NCBI RefSeq assembly: GCF_040096055.1
Contig: NZ_JBBMFK010000039.1
Location: 1 to 24,373 of the forward strand
Origin: Pseudoflavonifractor intestinihominis
GTDB taxonomy: Bacteria; Bacillota; Clostridia; Oscillospirales; Oscillospiraceae
DNA length: 24,373 nt
Reading direction: 5' to 3'
Below, piece by piece: positions 7,573 to 15,441 of this stretch. The notes beneath the pieces were generated by a model. That model saw only the letters and a list, made by a program, of their open reading frames with translations, was not told where the DNA came from and did not search any database. Position 1 is the stretch's first letter, and every line of letters begins with the position of its first letter. A program made the translations under genes and the position numbers.

Positions 7573-9171
7573 ATGGAACAGGAGACAACTGCTCAGACCG
7601 TACTCGACGGCAGAACGGCCCTCGGCATTGAATTGGGTTCCACCCGTATCAAAGCGATTCTCATCGGCCCGGACCACGCCCCGCTGGCGTCGGGCGCATA
7701 CAGCTGGGAGAGCCGGCTGGAGGACGGACTGTGGACCTACCATCTGGACGACGTATGGCGGGGCATTCAAACGGCCTACGCTGAGATGGCCGCCCAGGTC
7801 AAAGAACGGTACGGCGTCCCGCTGAGCCGCCCGGGGGCACTGGGCGTATCCGCCATGATGCACGGATACCTGCCCTTTGACAGAGAGGGCCGCCAGCTGG
7901 CCGCCTTCCGTACCTGGCGCAACACCAACACCGCCCAGGCGGCGGAGGAGCTGACCGACTGTCTGGGTTTCAACATTCCCCAGCGGTGGAGTGCCGCCCA
8001 CCTGTACCAGGCGGTGCTCAACGGCGAGTCCCATGTGGGACAGCTGGATTTTCTCACCACCCTGGCGGGCTATGTCCACTGGCAGCTCACCGGAGAGAAG
8101 GTCCTGGGGGTGGGGGACGCCTCCGGCATGTTCCCCATCGACCCGGAAACAGGGGATTACCACCAGGACATGCTGGACCGGTTTGACGGCCTGCTCCGGG
8201 CCCACGGCCACAGCTTCACGCTGGGGAAGGTGCTGCCCAAGGTGCTCCCGGCAGGTGCTGCCGCAGGCAGCCTGACCGCCGGCGGAGCCAGGCTGCTGGA
8301 CCCCACCGGAGCGCTGGAGCCCGGTGTCCCACTCTGCCCGCCTGAAGGAGACGCGGGGACCGGTATGGTGGCCACCAACAGCGTGGCCCCCAGGACGGGC
8401 AATGTGTCCGCAGGCACCTCGGTATTTGCCATGGCAGTGCTGGAGCGGCCGCTGTCCAGGGTATACCCGGAAATTGATATGGTAGCCACTCCGGCGGGAG
8501 CCCCGGCAGCCATGGTCCACTGCAACACCTGCACTCCCGACCTGGACGCCTGGGTCCATGTGATGGGTGAGGCGGCGGCTGCCGCCGGTGCTGAGCTGGA
8601 TACCACGGCGCTCTATACCCTGCTCTACCGCGAGGCCCTGGAGGGTGAACCGGACTGCGGCGGCCTGATTGCCTGCAACTACTATTCCGGCGAGCCGGTG
8701 ACCGGCCTGTCTGGCGGACGCCCCCTGCTGGTGCGCCGCCCGGACAGCCGTCTGACCCTGGCCAACCTGATGCGTGCCCACCTGTACGCCGCCATGGCCA
8801 CCCTGAAGCTGGGCATGGACATTCTCACCGGCCCGGAGCAGGTGGCCCTGGACCGGCTTACCGGCCACGGCGGCCTTTTCAAGGTGGAGGGCGTGGCCCA
8901 GCGTCTGATGGCCTCCGCGCTGGACGTGCCGGTAGCGGTGATGGACACGGCGGGGGAGGGAGGACCCTGGGGCATGGCACTGCTGGCCGCCTACGCGGTA
9001 AACAGAGCACCCGGTGAGTCCCTGACGGACTATCTGTCCCGGCGGGTGTTCTCCAATGTCCGTGAAAACTGCCTGTCGCCCAACCCCAAGGACCGGGCAG
9101 GCTTTGCCGCCTTCCTGGACGGGTACCGTGCCGCGCTGGCGGTGGAACGGACCGCTGTAAACGCATTATAA
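7573..9171 (+). CDS. araB: FGGY-family carbohydrate kinase, probable L-ribulokinase
   Basis: ATP-dependent sugar kinase, expected to phosphorylate L-ribulose to L-ribulose-5-phosphate. It is 532 residues from ATG 7573. The ATP phosphate-1 loop is GIELGSTRIKA (~18-28). The candidate catalytic base is Asp182 in GVGDASGMF, matching the TDxT-type motif of the family. The second actin-like lobe follows (~270-532; GNVSAGTSVFAM and GGPWGMALLAAYA). The frame is open back to GTG 7546, but AAAGGAG (7557-7563) lies inside that extension and nine bases before ATG 7573, which decides the start. The substrate is inferred from araA and araD directly downstream; by sequence alone xylulokinase would also be possible. 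Confidence 0.85.
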   Translation: MEQETTAQTVLDGRTALGIELGSTRIKAILIGPDHAPLASGAYSWESRLEDGLWTYHLDDVWRGIQTAYAEMAAQVKERYGVPLSRPGALGVSAMMHGYLPFDREGRQLAAFRTWRNTNTAQAAEELTDCLGFNIPQRWSAAHLYQAVLNGESHVGQLDFLTTLAGYVHWQLTGEKVLGVGDASGMFPIDPETGDYHQDMLDRFDGLLRAHGHSFTLGKVLPKVLPAGAAAGSLTAGGARLLDPTGALEPGVPLCPPEGDAGTGMVATNSVAPRTGNVSAGTSVFAMAVLERPLSRVYPEIDMVATPAGAPAAMVHCNTCTPDLDAWVHVMGEAAAAAGAELDTTALYTLLYREALEGEPDCGGLIACNYYSGEPVTGLSGGRPLLVRRPDSRLTLANLMRAHLYAAMATLKLGMDILTGPEQVALDRLTGHGGLFKVEGVAQRLMASALDVPVAVMDTAGEGGPWGMALLAAYAVNRAPGESLTDYLSRRVFSNVRENCLSPNPKDRAGFAAFLDGYRAALAVERTAVNAL

Positions 9172-9186
9172 AAGGAGTCAATTGCC

Positions 9187-10668
9187 ATGAGCATGCATGA
9201 TTATGAATTCTGGTTCGTGGTGGGAAGTCAGTTCCTCTACGGCGAGGAGGTGCTGGAGACAGTTGCCGCCCGGGCAGCCGAGATGGCCGCCGCCCTCAAC
9301 GCCTCCGGCAGCCTGCCCTGCCCGCTGATCTATAAGGTCACAGCCAAGACCTGCGGCGAGATCACCGACCTGGTGCGGGAGGCCAACCACGACCCCCGCT
9401 GTGCCGGTATTGTGGCCTGGTGCCACACCTTCAGCCCCTCCAAGATGTGGATCAACGGGCTGGCCGACCTGCGCAAGCCCTACTGCCACCTGGCTACCCA
9501 GTACAACCGGGATATTCCCAATGAAGAGATCGATATGGACTTTATGAACCTGAACCAGGCCGCCCATGGGGACCGGGAGCACGGTTTTCTGGGCGCCCGG
9601 CTCCGCCTGCCCCGGAAGGTCATCGCCGGCTACTGGCAGGACGAGGCCGTCCAGCGCCGCCTGGGGGACTGGATGCGCGCCGCCGTGGGCGTGGCCTTCT
9701 CCCGCTCACTGAAGGTGATGCGTTTCGGCGACAACATGCGTGAGGTAGCCGTCACCGAGGGCGACAAGGTGGAGGCCCAGATCAAGCTGGGCTGGCAGGT
9801 GAACACCTGGCCGGTTGGCCAGCTGGTGGAGGCCATGGAGGCCGTCGCGGAAGAACAGATTGATGCTCTGGTAGAGGAGTACCGGCAGAATTATGACCTG
9901 AACCCCGATGACCTGGAGACAATCCGCTATCAGGCCCGTGAGGAGCTGGCCATGAAGGCTATGCTGGACGGTGAGGGCTGCATGGCCTTCGCTAACACCT
10001 TCCAGGACCTGTACGGCATGCGCCAGCTGCCCGGCCTGGCCACCCAGCACCTGATGGCACAGGGCTACGGGTACGGCGGCGAGGGAGACTGGAAGGTGGC
10101 GGCCATGACTGCCATTCTGAAGGCCATGAGCGAGGGACAGACCGGCGGCACCGCCTTTATGGAGGACTACACCTACCATCTGGAGCCGGGCAACCAGTAC
10201 AGCCTGGGTGCCCATATGCTGGAGGTATGTCCCTCGGTGGCGGCGGAACGGCCCCGCATTGAGGTCCATCCTTTGGGCATCGGCGACCGGGAAGCTCCTG
10301 CGCGGCTGGTGTTTGAGGGCCACGAGGGAGAGGCCATTGTAGTCAGTCTGGTGGACATGGGCGGCCGTTTCCGGCTCATCTGCCAGGATATCCGCTGCGT
10401 CAAGCCCATCTTCCCCATGCCCAACCTGCCGGTGGCCCGGGTGATGTGGCAGCCTCTCCCCGACCTGACCACCGGCGTGGAGTGCTGGATCACCGCAGGC
10501 GGCGCCCACCATACGGTCCTCAGCTACGACGTTACCGCCGAACAGATGAGGGACTGGGCACGGATGATGGACATTGAGTTTGTCCACATCACTGAGGACA
10601 CCACGCTGGAGAAGCTGGAGCACGACCTCTTCCTCTCCGACCTGGCCTGGAAGCTGAGAGGGCGGTGA
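9187..10668 (+). CDS. araA: L-arabinose isomerase
   Basis: Converts L-arabinose to L-ribulose in the cytoplasm, using a divalent metal. It is 493 residues, close to the ~500 usual for AraA. The N-terminal YEFWFVVGSQFLYGEEVLE is characteristic. The residues matching the E. coli metal/catalytic set are in place: Glu299 (YGYGGEGDWK), Glu326 (TAFMEDYTYH), His343 (SLGAHMLEVCPS) and the GGAHHT histidines at 441/442. AAAGGAG at 9171-9177 sits nine bases before ATG. It begins 15 bases after the kinase gene and is followed five bases later by araD, so all are one operon presumably repressed by AraR. Confidence 0.97.
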   Translation: MSMHDYEFWFVVGSQFLYGEEVLETVAARAAEMAAALNASGSLPCPLIYKVTAKTCGEITDLVREANHDPRCAGIVAWCHTFSPSKMWINGLADLRKPYCHLATQYNRDIPNEEIDMDFMNLNQAAHGDREHGFLGARLRLPRKVIAGYWQDEAVQRRLGDWMRAAVGVAFSRSLKVMRFGDNMREVAVTEGDKVEAQIKLGWQVNTWPVGQLVEAMEAVAEEQIDALVEEYRQNYDLNPDDLETIRYQAREELAMKAMLDGEGCMAFANTFQDLYGMRQLPGLATQHLMAQGYGYGGEGDWKVAAMTAILKAMSEGQTGGTAFMEDYTYHLEPGNQYSLGAHMLEVCPSVAAERPRIEVHPLGIGDREAPARLVFEGHEGEAIVVSLVDMGGRFRLICQDIRCVKPIFPMPNLPVARVMWQPLPDLTTGVECWITAGGAHHTVLSYDVTAEQMRDWARMMDIEFVHITEDTTLEKLEHDLFLSDLAWKLRGR

Positions 10669-10673
10669 GCAGC

Positions 10674-11369
10674 ATGCTGGAAGAACTGCGGCAGGCCGTA
10701 TGGGCGGCCAATCTGGAGCTGCCACGCCGTGGCCTGGTGACCTATACCTGGGGCAATGTGTCCGGTATCGACCGGGACCGGGGCCTGGTGGTCATCAAGC
10801 CCTCGGGCGTGGATTATGACGCTCTGAAGCCGGAGGACCTGGTTGTGGTGGACCTGGACGGAAACCGGGTGGAGGGAGACCTGAACCCTTCCAGCGATAC
10901 CGCCACCCACCTGATTCTCTACAAGGCATTCCCCACTTTAGGTGGTGTAGTTCATACCCACAGTCCCAACGCCGTGGCCTGGGCCCAGGCGGGGGAGGAT
11001 ATTCCATGCTACGGCACCACCCACGCCGACTATTTCTATGGCCCCATCCCCTGCACCCGATGCTTGACCCAGGCTGAGATTGATGGGGATTACGAGGAGA
11101 ACACAGGCCGGGTGATTGTGGAGACCTTCCAGAAGCGGAACATCAATCCCGCTCACATCCCTGGAGTCATATGCGCCGGACACGGTCCCTTTACCTGGGG
11201 AAACAGCCCGGCACAGGCGGTATATCACAGCGTGGTGCTGGAGGAGGTGGCCCACATGGCCACCCTTACCCGGCAAGTGCGCCCTTCCGCGCATGCGGCA
11301 CCTCAGGCCATGCTGGATAAGCATTTTCTCCGCAAACACGGTCCCAATGCCTACTATGGCCAGAGATAA
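10674..11369 (+). CDS. araD: L-ribulose-5-phosphate 4-epimerase
   Basis: Class II aldolase-like zinc enzyme converting L-ribulose-5-phosphate to D-xylulose-5-phosphate, the link to the pentose phosphate pathway. From ATG 10674 the protein is 231 residues, the same length as E. coli AraD, and begins MLEELRQAV as in that enzyme. Residues matching the E. coli zinc ligands and catalytic groups: Asp75 (PSSDTATH), His94 and His96 (VHTHS), His170 (CAGHGPF) and Tyr228 near the end (NAYYGQ). A GTG at 10665 overlapping the araA stop is also in frame, but it leaves no room for the AGAGGG ribosome site; ATG 10674 is preferred. Last gene of the ara operon. Confidence 0.95.
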   Translation: MLEELRQAVWAANLELPRRGLVTYTWGNVSGIDRDRGLVVIKPSGVDYDALKPEDLVVVDLDGNRVEGDLNPSSDTATHLILYKAFPTLGGVVHTHSPNAVAWAQAGEDIPCYGTTHADYFYGPIPCTRCLTQAEIDGDYEENTGRVIVETFQKRNINPAHIPGVICAGHGPFTWGNSPAQAVYHSVVLEEVAHMATLTRQVRPSAHAAPQAMLDKHFLRKHGPNAYYGQR

Positions 11370-11391
11370 CGGCTATACATAAAAAAATAAG

Positions 11392-11430
11392 GCCAGCGTC
11401 CGGTAACGATCTGCCGGACGCTGGCTTTTT
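11392..11430 (+). terminator. Intrinsic terminator of the ara operon
   Basis: Perfect 12-bp GC-rich stem (GCCAGCGTCCGG at 11392-11403 with 11414-11425), a 10-base loop and then TTTTT, located 22 bases after the araD stop. A textbook intrinsic terminator. Confidence 0.93.
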
Positions 11431-11677
11431 GTATAAAGAAAACCACGTTCATATTCTGGCAGAGATTCTACCGAAGGTGTCTGTGTCTGGATTTATGAGA
11501 TACCTGAAGGGGAAGAGCGGTGCGATGCTGTATGAACAATGTGGAGAACTGAAGTATAAATACCGGAGCAGAGAATTTTGGTGCCGGGGCTATTATGTGG
11601 ATACGGCAGGGAAAAATGCGGAACGGATTGCAGAGTATATCAAGTATCAGTTAGCAGAAGACAGATTTTGGAAGTGA
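11429..11677 (+). pseudogene. Remnant of an IS200/IS605-type transposase (TnpA C-terminal half)
   Basis: About 82 residues match the C-terminal half of IS200-family TnpA, a Y1 HUH transposase of ~150 residues. The HxH motif appears as HVHIL at the very start, followed by YLKGKSGAMLYE and the segment FWCRGYYVDTAGKN that holds the catalytic Tyr region. The N-terminal ~65 residues are missing and no proper start or ribosome site exists; the frame emerges directly from the T-run of the araD terminator. It is therefore a decayed copy. The hairpin at 11685-11717 may be the right-end hairpin of the same element. Confidence 0.85.
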
Positions 11678-11684
11678 ATTCCTG

Positions 11685-11717
11685 GTAATCCGTACAAGCG
11701 CGGTTTTGTACCATTAC
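11685..11717. repeat. Hairpin after the IS200 remnant (possible right-end hairpin)
   Basis: GTAAT-CC-GTACAA, an 8-base loop, TTGTAC-C-ATTAC: an 11-bp stem with a small internal asymmetry, eight bases past the transposase stop. IS200/IS605 elements carry such subterminal hairpins as TnpA recognition sites. There is no T-run, so a terminator is less likely. Confidence 0.45.
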
Positions 11718-11941
11718 TGTATACGAGTTTTGAGTTGATTCAATTAACGGGCAAATGAAAAAATACAATTGGAATATAATTACATTCTGCTTGTAAACTG
11801 CACAAGAGATGGACTTGTGGGTTATCTGCAGGTTATGCGGTTTGGAGGCAAGCTTGTGCGAATGTGGTTCCCAGATTTTTGTGAATTCTTATAATTATAA
11901 GGGATGAAGTGAGCGCTATTTTTATACAAGGGGATGGTAGA
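11718..11941. other. Leader region of the GH78 gene, promoter not clearly identified
   Basis: AT-rich stretch with two TATAAT hexamers (11775-11780 and 11890-11895), neither with a convincing -35 at the right distance. The second lies within a perfect 14-base palindrome, CTTATAATTATAAG (11888-11901), which could be an operator. No gene is supported in it. Confidence 0.4.
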
Positions 11942-14356
11942 ATGAATATCAAACTGCTCACTAGGACATGCAGCCTGCTGCTGTGCGGGGTACTTCTGCT
12001 CCCGCTGCTGGCGAGTTGCACCGGAGGGAGAGCCGATGTGACGTCTACAGCGAGCCCTGATGCGGCAAATGAGGTCGCTCCCGACCAGGGAACGCCGGAC
12101 CGCTCTGACCTGATGTATCTGGACGCCATTGATGAGTATAAGAAGACGGACTGGACAGCGCAGTGGATCTGGACTGAGGGCTGTTCAGAGGACAGCTATG
12201 TGGCCTTCCGAAAGACCTTTTCTCTGGAAAAAGCTGTGGAGTCTGCCACTGCCTATATTTCCGCAGTGGACAAGTATGTGCTCTGGGTCAACGGGGAGAT
12301 GGTGGTTTTGGATGGGTCCGTGAAGCGGGGACCCACTCCTTATGACAGCTATTATGACACGGTGGAGATTCCCAATCTCCGGCAAGGGGAGAATGTCATC
12401 GCCCTGCTAGTAGCCTTTAACGGCCGCTCTGGAGACGGCTCCATCGTGCCTATCATCACTGACGAGGAAGGGGACGAATACCCTCAGGCGGGACTAATCT
12501 TTGAGATGGAGGTGGACGGGACGGTCATCGCAACCGACCAGACCTGGAAAGCAGCCAGGCATACTGCTTACAAAAACAGGGTTACCGCCGGCGCGGACTA
12601 TCCCAACTATACTCAGTCCTCCATGCTGGCGGAACGGAACGTCTATTTTGATGCCCGGGAGGATTTGGGGGAGTTCTACGCGCCGGACTACGACGACAGT
12701 ACCTGGGAGAACGCATCTCTCATCTCAAAAGCCGGGGATCTGCCCTTCGGCGGCCTGTACTCCGCTATGATCGTACCTCCCGCCTTCGGTGAGATAGAGG
12801 ACTTTGCCAACGCCGCCGATTATGTGGGCAAGACCCTGGACGAGGACACGATCCTGGTGCTGGACCTGCCGGGAAACATCCAGTTCACCGCCTGCTTTGC
12901 CCTGGAGGCCCCGGCGGGGAAAAAGGTGACGTTTTACACTGACACCTATACAGACCGGCAGGGACTTGCGAACTTTAAGGATACCTATATCACGGCTGAG
13001 GGGGAGCGGTACTATGAAAACTACCCCTGGCGCAGCGGCAGCAAGCTCATCATCGAGGCAGAGGCAGGTGTGACCTTCACCCGCCTGGGCTACCGGAGGA
13101 GTGGGTTCAACGGCACGTGGGCCGGCTCTTTCTCCTCTTCCAACGACGACCTGGACCAGCTGTGGCAGGAGGCTCTCAACACCATCACCATCTGCATGCG
13201 GGATACCTACATGGACTGCCCGGAACGGGAGCGGGGCCCCTACATGGGAGACGCGTCCAATGAGATCGACGCCGCCCTTTACAGCTATGATCAGGCGGGG
13301 CTGGACCTGACCAAAAAGGCGATCCTGGCCTGCGTGGCGTGGACCACGCAAAGCGGGGCCATCCCCAGCCGTGCGCCCAGCGTCAAACCCCAGGAGATTC
13401 CTAACCAGAGTCTGATCTTTATGACCAGCGCCTACCACTACTGGCTCCACTCCGGAGACACGGAAACCATGACCGCTTACTGCAAGGCGTTTTTGAACTA
13501 CCTTCAGCTCTTTGAGATGAAGGACGGCCTGCCAGTCTACCGGGACGGATCCTGGACGTGGGACGACTGGGGCGAGTGCATCGACCGGGAGCTGCTCCAG
13601 GCCGGAGTTTACTACTACGCCATGAATGTCACCCGCCAGCTGGCGGAGGAACTGGGCATCACGGAGGGCGTGGAGTTCCTTACAGAGCGGATGGATGCCA
13701 TGAAGGCGGCCTATCACGATGCCTATTATACGCAAGCGGGTTTCCGGAGCCCAGAGAGCAGTTATATCGACGAGCGGGCCAACGCCATGCTGGCGCTGTC
13801 AGGCTTGGCGGAGGAGCGCGATTACGAGCTCATAACCCAGGTTATCATGAGCACCTATGAGGCCAGCCCGTTCATGGAGAAGTATGTGCTTGAGGCACTG
13901 TGCATTATGGGCAGGACCGACCTGGCGCTTCAGCGGATGCTGGAGCGGTACGACCCCATGCTCCACGACGAATATGACACCCTGTGGGAGCAGTTCAACG
14001 ACGATACGGGCACGGTCAACCACGGCTGGACCGCCGCGCCGCTGTACATCCTGTCCAAGTATGTGGCGGGCATCCGTGCCACAGAGGCCGGCTTTGAACG
14101 CTATGAGATTGCCCCCTCCGGCGACCTGGATCACTTTACCTGTTCTGTCTGGACGCCCAAGGGAGAGCTGAAGGCCAGCCTGGAGACCGCAGATGGGGCC
14201 CGTGTACTCACCGTGACGGCCATTGATGCCAAGGGTACTGTGGTTATCCCGGAGCAGATGGGCAGCAGCATTACGGTGACCGGGGGAGACGCCGCTGTGG
14301 ATGGGAACCGGGTGACCTTCTCCCAGACGGGACAGTACGTCATCACGGTCCGGTGA
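11942..14356 (+). CDS. GH78 alpha-L-rhamnosidase-like lipoprotein
   Basis: Surface-anchored glycosidase of 804 residues. A lipoprotein signal ends in LASC with Cys26. Beta-sandwich domains (~55-400; WTAQWIWTEG, YVLWVNGEM) precede an (alpha/alpha)6 barrel (~410-720). The barrel carries the GH78 motif DCPERERGPYMGDA (425-438, with E428/E430 as acid candidates), then DGSWTWDDWG, LWEQFNDD (E683) and VNHGWTAAPLYIL, and a C-terminal beta domain. GH78 enzymes remove L-rhamnose from pectin, flavonoid glycosides and cell-wall glycans. ATG 11942 is chosen over GTG 11909 because the GGGGA site lies just before it and the signal peptide then starts correctly. The next gene, an esterase, follows 16 bases later, so both are probably co-transcribed and act on the same decorated glycan. 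The rhamnose specificity is by family only. Confidence 0.85.
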   Translation: MNIKLLTRTCSLLLCGVLLLPLLASCTGGRADVTSTASPDAANEVAPDQGTPDRSDLMYLDAIDEYKKTDWTAQWIWTEGCSEDSYVAFRKTFSLEKAVESATAYISAVDKYVLWVNGEMVVLDGSVKRGPTPYDSYYDTVEIPNLRQGENVIALLVAFNGRSGDGSIVPIITDEEGDEYPQAGLIFEMEVDGTVIATDQTWKAARHTAYKNRVTAGADYPNYTQSSMLAERNVYFDAREDLGEFYAPDYDDSTWENASLISKAGDLPFGGLYSAMIVPPAFGEIEDFANAADYVGKTLDEDTILVLDLPGNIQFTACFALEAPAGKKVTFYTDTYTDRQGLANFKDTYITAEGERYYENYPWRSGSKLIIEAEAGVTFTRLGYRRSGFNGTWAGSFSSSNDDLDQLWQEALNTITICMRDTYMDCPERERGPYMGDASNEIDAALYSYDQAGLDLTKKAILACVAWTTQSGAIPSRAPSVKPQEIPNQSLIFMTSAYHYWLHSGDTETMTAYCKAFLNYLQLFEMKDGLPVYRDGSWTWDDWGECIDRELLQAGVYYYAMNVTRQLAEELGITEGVEFLTERMDAMKAAYHDAYYTQAGFRSPESSYIDERANAMLALSGLAEERDYELITQVIMSTYEASPFMEKYVLEALCIMGRTDLALQRMLERYDPMLHDEYDTLWEQFNDDTGTVNHGWTAAPLYILSKYVAGIRATEAGFERYEIAPSGDLDHFTCSVWTPKGELKASLETADGARVLTVTAIDAKGTVVIPEQMGSSITVTGGDAAVDGNRVTFSQTGQYVITVR

Positions 14357-14372
14357 AAGGAGAACGAACTTT

Positions 14373-15404
14373 ATGAAGAAATGGATGCTGCCGCTGCTGG
14401 CGGGCCTGATGCTGCTGCTCGCCGCCTGCGGAGAAACCCGGGACGCCCAGCCCACCGCCGCCGGCGATGCACAGCCCGCCGACGGGGAGAAGGAGGTCTG
14501 GCAGCTGAGCATCGTCCAGCCGCCGGAGAGGCTGGACTACGAAGAGGGAGAGACCTTTGACCCCACAGGGGTTGTCATTCAGGCACAGCTGCGCGATGGC
14601 AGTGTGCTGGAGGACGTCCCCTATGAGGGCATCATTGTGGACGATCCCCTGACCCGCACCAGCCTGTACGCCAAATTCGTGTACGGCGGAAAGACAGCGG
14701 AGCAGAAGATCAACGTCACCCTCATCGGCAACCGGGATGAATATTCCGTCGCCAACACAGAAGAGCTGGCGGACAGCGCCCTGCGGGGAAAGACGATCTA
14801 CTGGCTGGGTTCCTCGGTCACGGTCGGGGCCAGCGCGGGAGGGGAATCCATGTCCGACTTCATAGCAAAGAAGTACGGCGCGGTGTGCATCAAGGAGGCG
14901 GTGTCCGGGACGACCCTGGCCGATGTGAACGGGGAGAGCTATGTGGAGCGGCTGGACGCTTATCTGGCCTCACCGGACCGGGCGGAGCAGGTCGACGCCT
15001 TTGTCTGCCAGCTGTCCACCAATGACAAGGGCTTTCCGGACCACTTCGGGACGGTGACCGGGGACGATGTGCGCGACGCCTCCGCATTTGACCGGACGAC
15101 CACCTTCGGAGCCATGGAGTATATCATCGCCACAGTCCGGGAGACCTGGGATTGCCCCATTTACTTCTACACGAATCCTCCCATGGGGGATGAGAACTAC
15201 GGGACCATGGTGGACGCCCTGGAACAGATTGCTGCCAAGTGGGACGTGGGGATCATCGACCTATATCGGGATGAGGCGTTTAACGACCTGACCGACGAGG
15301 AGCGGGACCTCTATATGTCCGACAGCATCCATCCGACAAAGGCGGGCTACCGGGAGTGGTGGCTGCCCAAATTTGAGGAGGCCCTGCTGGAAGCCGCAGG
15401 GTAA
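14373..15404 (+). CDS. SGNH/GDSL hydrolase lipoprotein with N-terminal Ig-like domain
   Basis: Predicted surface esterase of 343 residues. Lipobox LAAC with Cys19; a low-complexity linker (~20-45); a small bacterial Ig-like domain (~46-118; IVQPPERLDYEEGETFDPTG); then an SGNH domain (~138-340). Block I is GSSVT (Ser148 as nucleophile, replacing the usual GDS), block III is QLSTND (Asn217), and block V is SDSIHPTKAG (Asp317, His320). AAAGGAG overlaps the GH78 stop and stands ten bases before ATG, so the two genes form a pair. A likely role is removal of acetyl or other acyl groups from the glycan attacked by the GH78 enzyme; the substrate is unproven. Confidence 0.85.
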   Translation: MKKWMLPLLAGLMLLLAACGETRDAQPTAAGDAQPADGEKEVWQLSIVQPPERLDYEEGETFDPTGVVIQAQLRDGSVLEDVPYEGIIVDDPLTRTSLYAKFVYGGKTAEQKINVTLIGNRDEYSVANTEELADSALRGKTIYWLGSSVTVGASAGGESMSDFIAKKYGAVCIKEAVSGTTLADVNGESYVERLDAYLASPDRAEQVDAFVCQLSTNDKGFPDHFGTVTGDDVRDASAFDRTTTFGAMEYIIATVRETWDCPIYFYTNPPMGDENYGTMVDALEQIAAKWDVGIIDLYRDEAFNDLTDEERDLYMSDSIHPTKAGYREWWLPKFEEALLEAAG

Positions 15405-15441
15405 AAAGAGAGCCGCTCGGCTATGGCCGGGCGGCTCTTTC
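15403..15441. terminator. Shared terminator between convergent genes
   Basis: A 13-bp stem (AGAGCCGCTCGGC at 15409-15421 with 15426-15438; one G-T pair) with a 4-base loop. The minus-strand side is followed by CTTTTTAC, the plus-strand side by TTC only. It overlaps the stop codons of both the esterase and the sensor kinase genes and is best read as a bidirectional terminator, stronger leftward. Confidence 0.75.

Noticed and set aside
6814..8868. A 684-codon minus-strand frame across the GtrA-like and kinase genes
   Set aside because: It spans two well-supported plus-strand genes and has the typical antisense composition; no start signal.
11770..11900. A standard promoter for the GH78 gene from the TATAAT hexamers
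   Set aside because: Neither hexamer has a recognisable -35 at 16-18 bases, so no promoter is called.
14890..15160. Short overlapping minus-strand frames opposite the esterase gene
   Set aside because: Arg/Pro/Ser-rich shadow frames without start signals.
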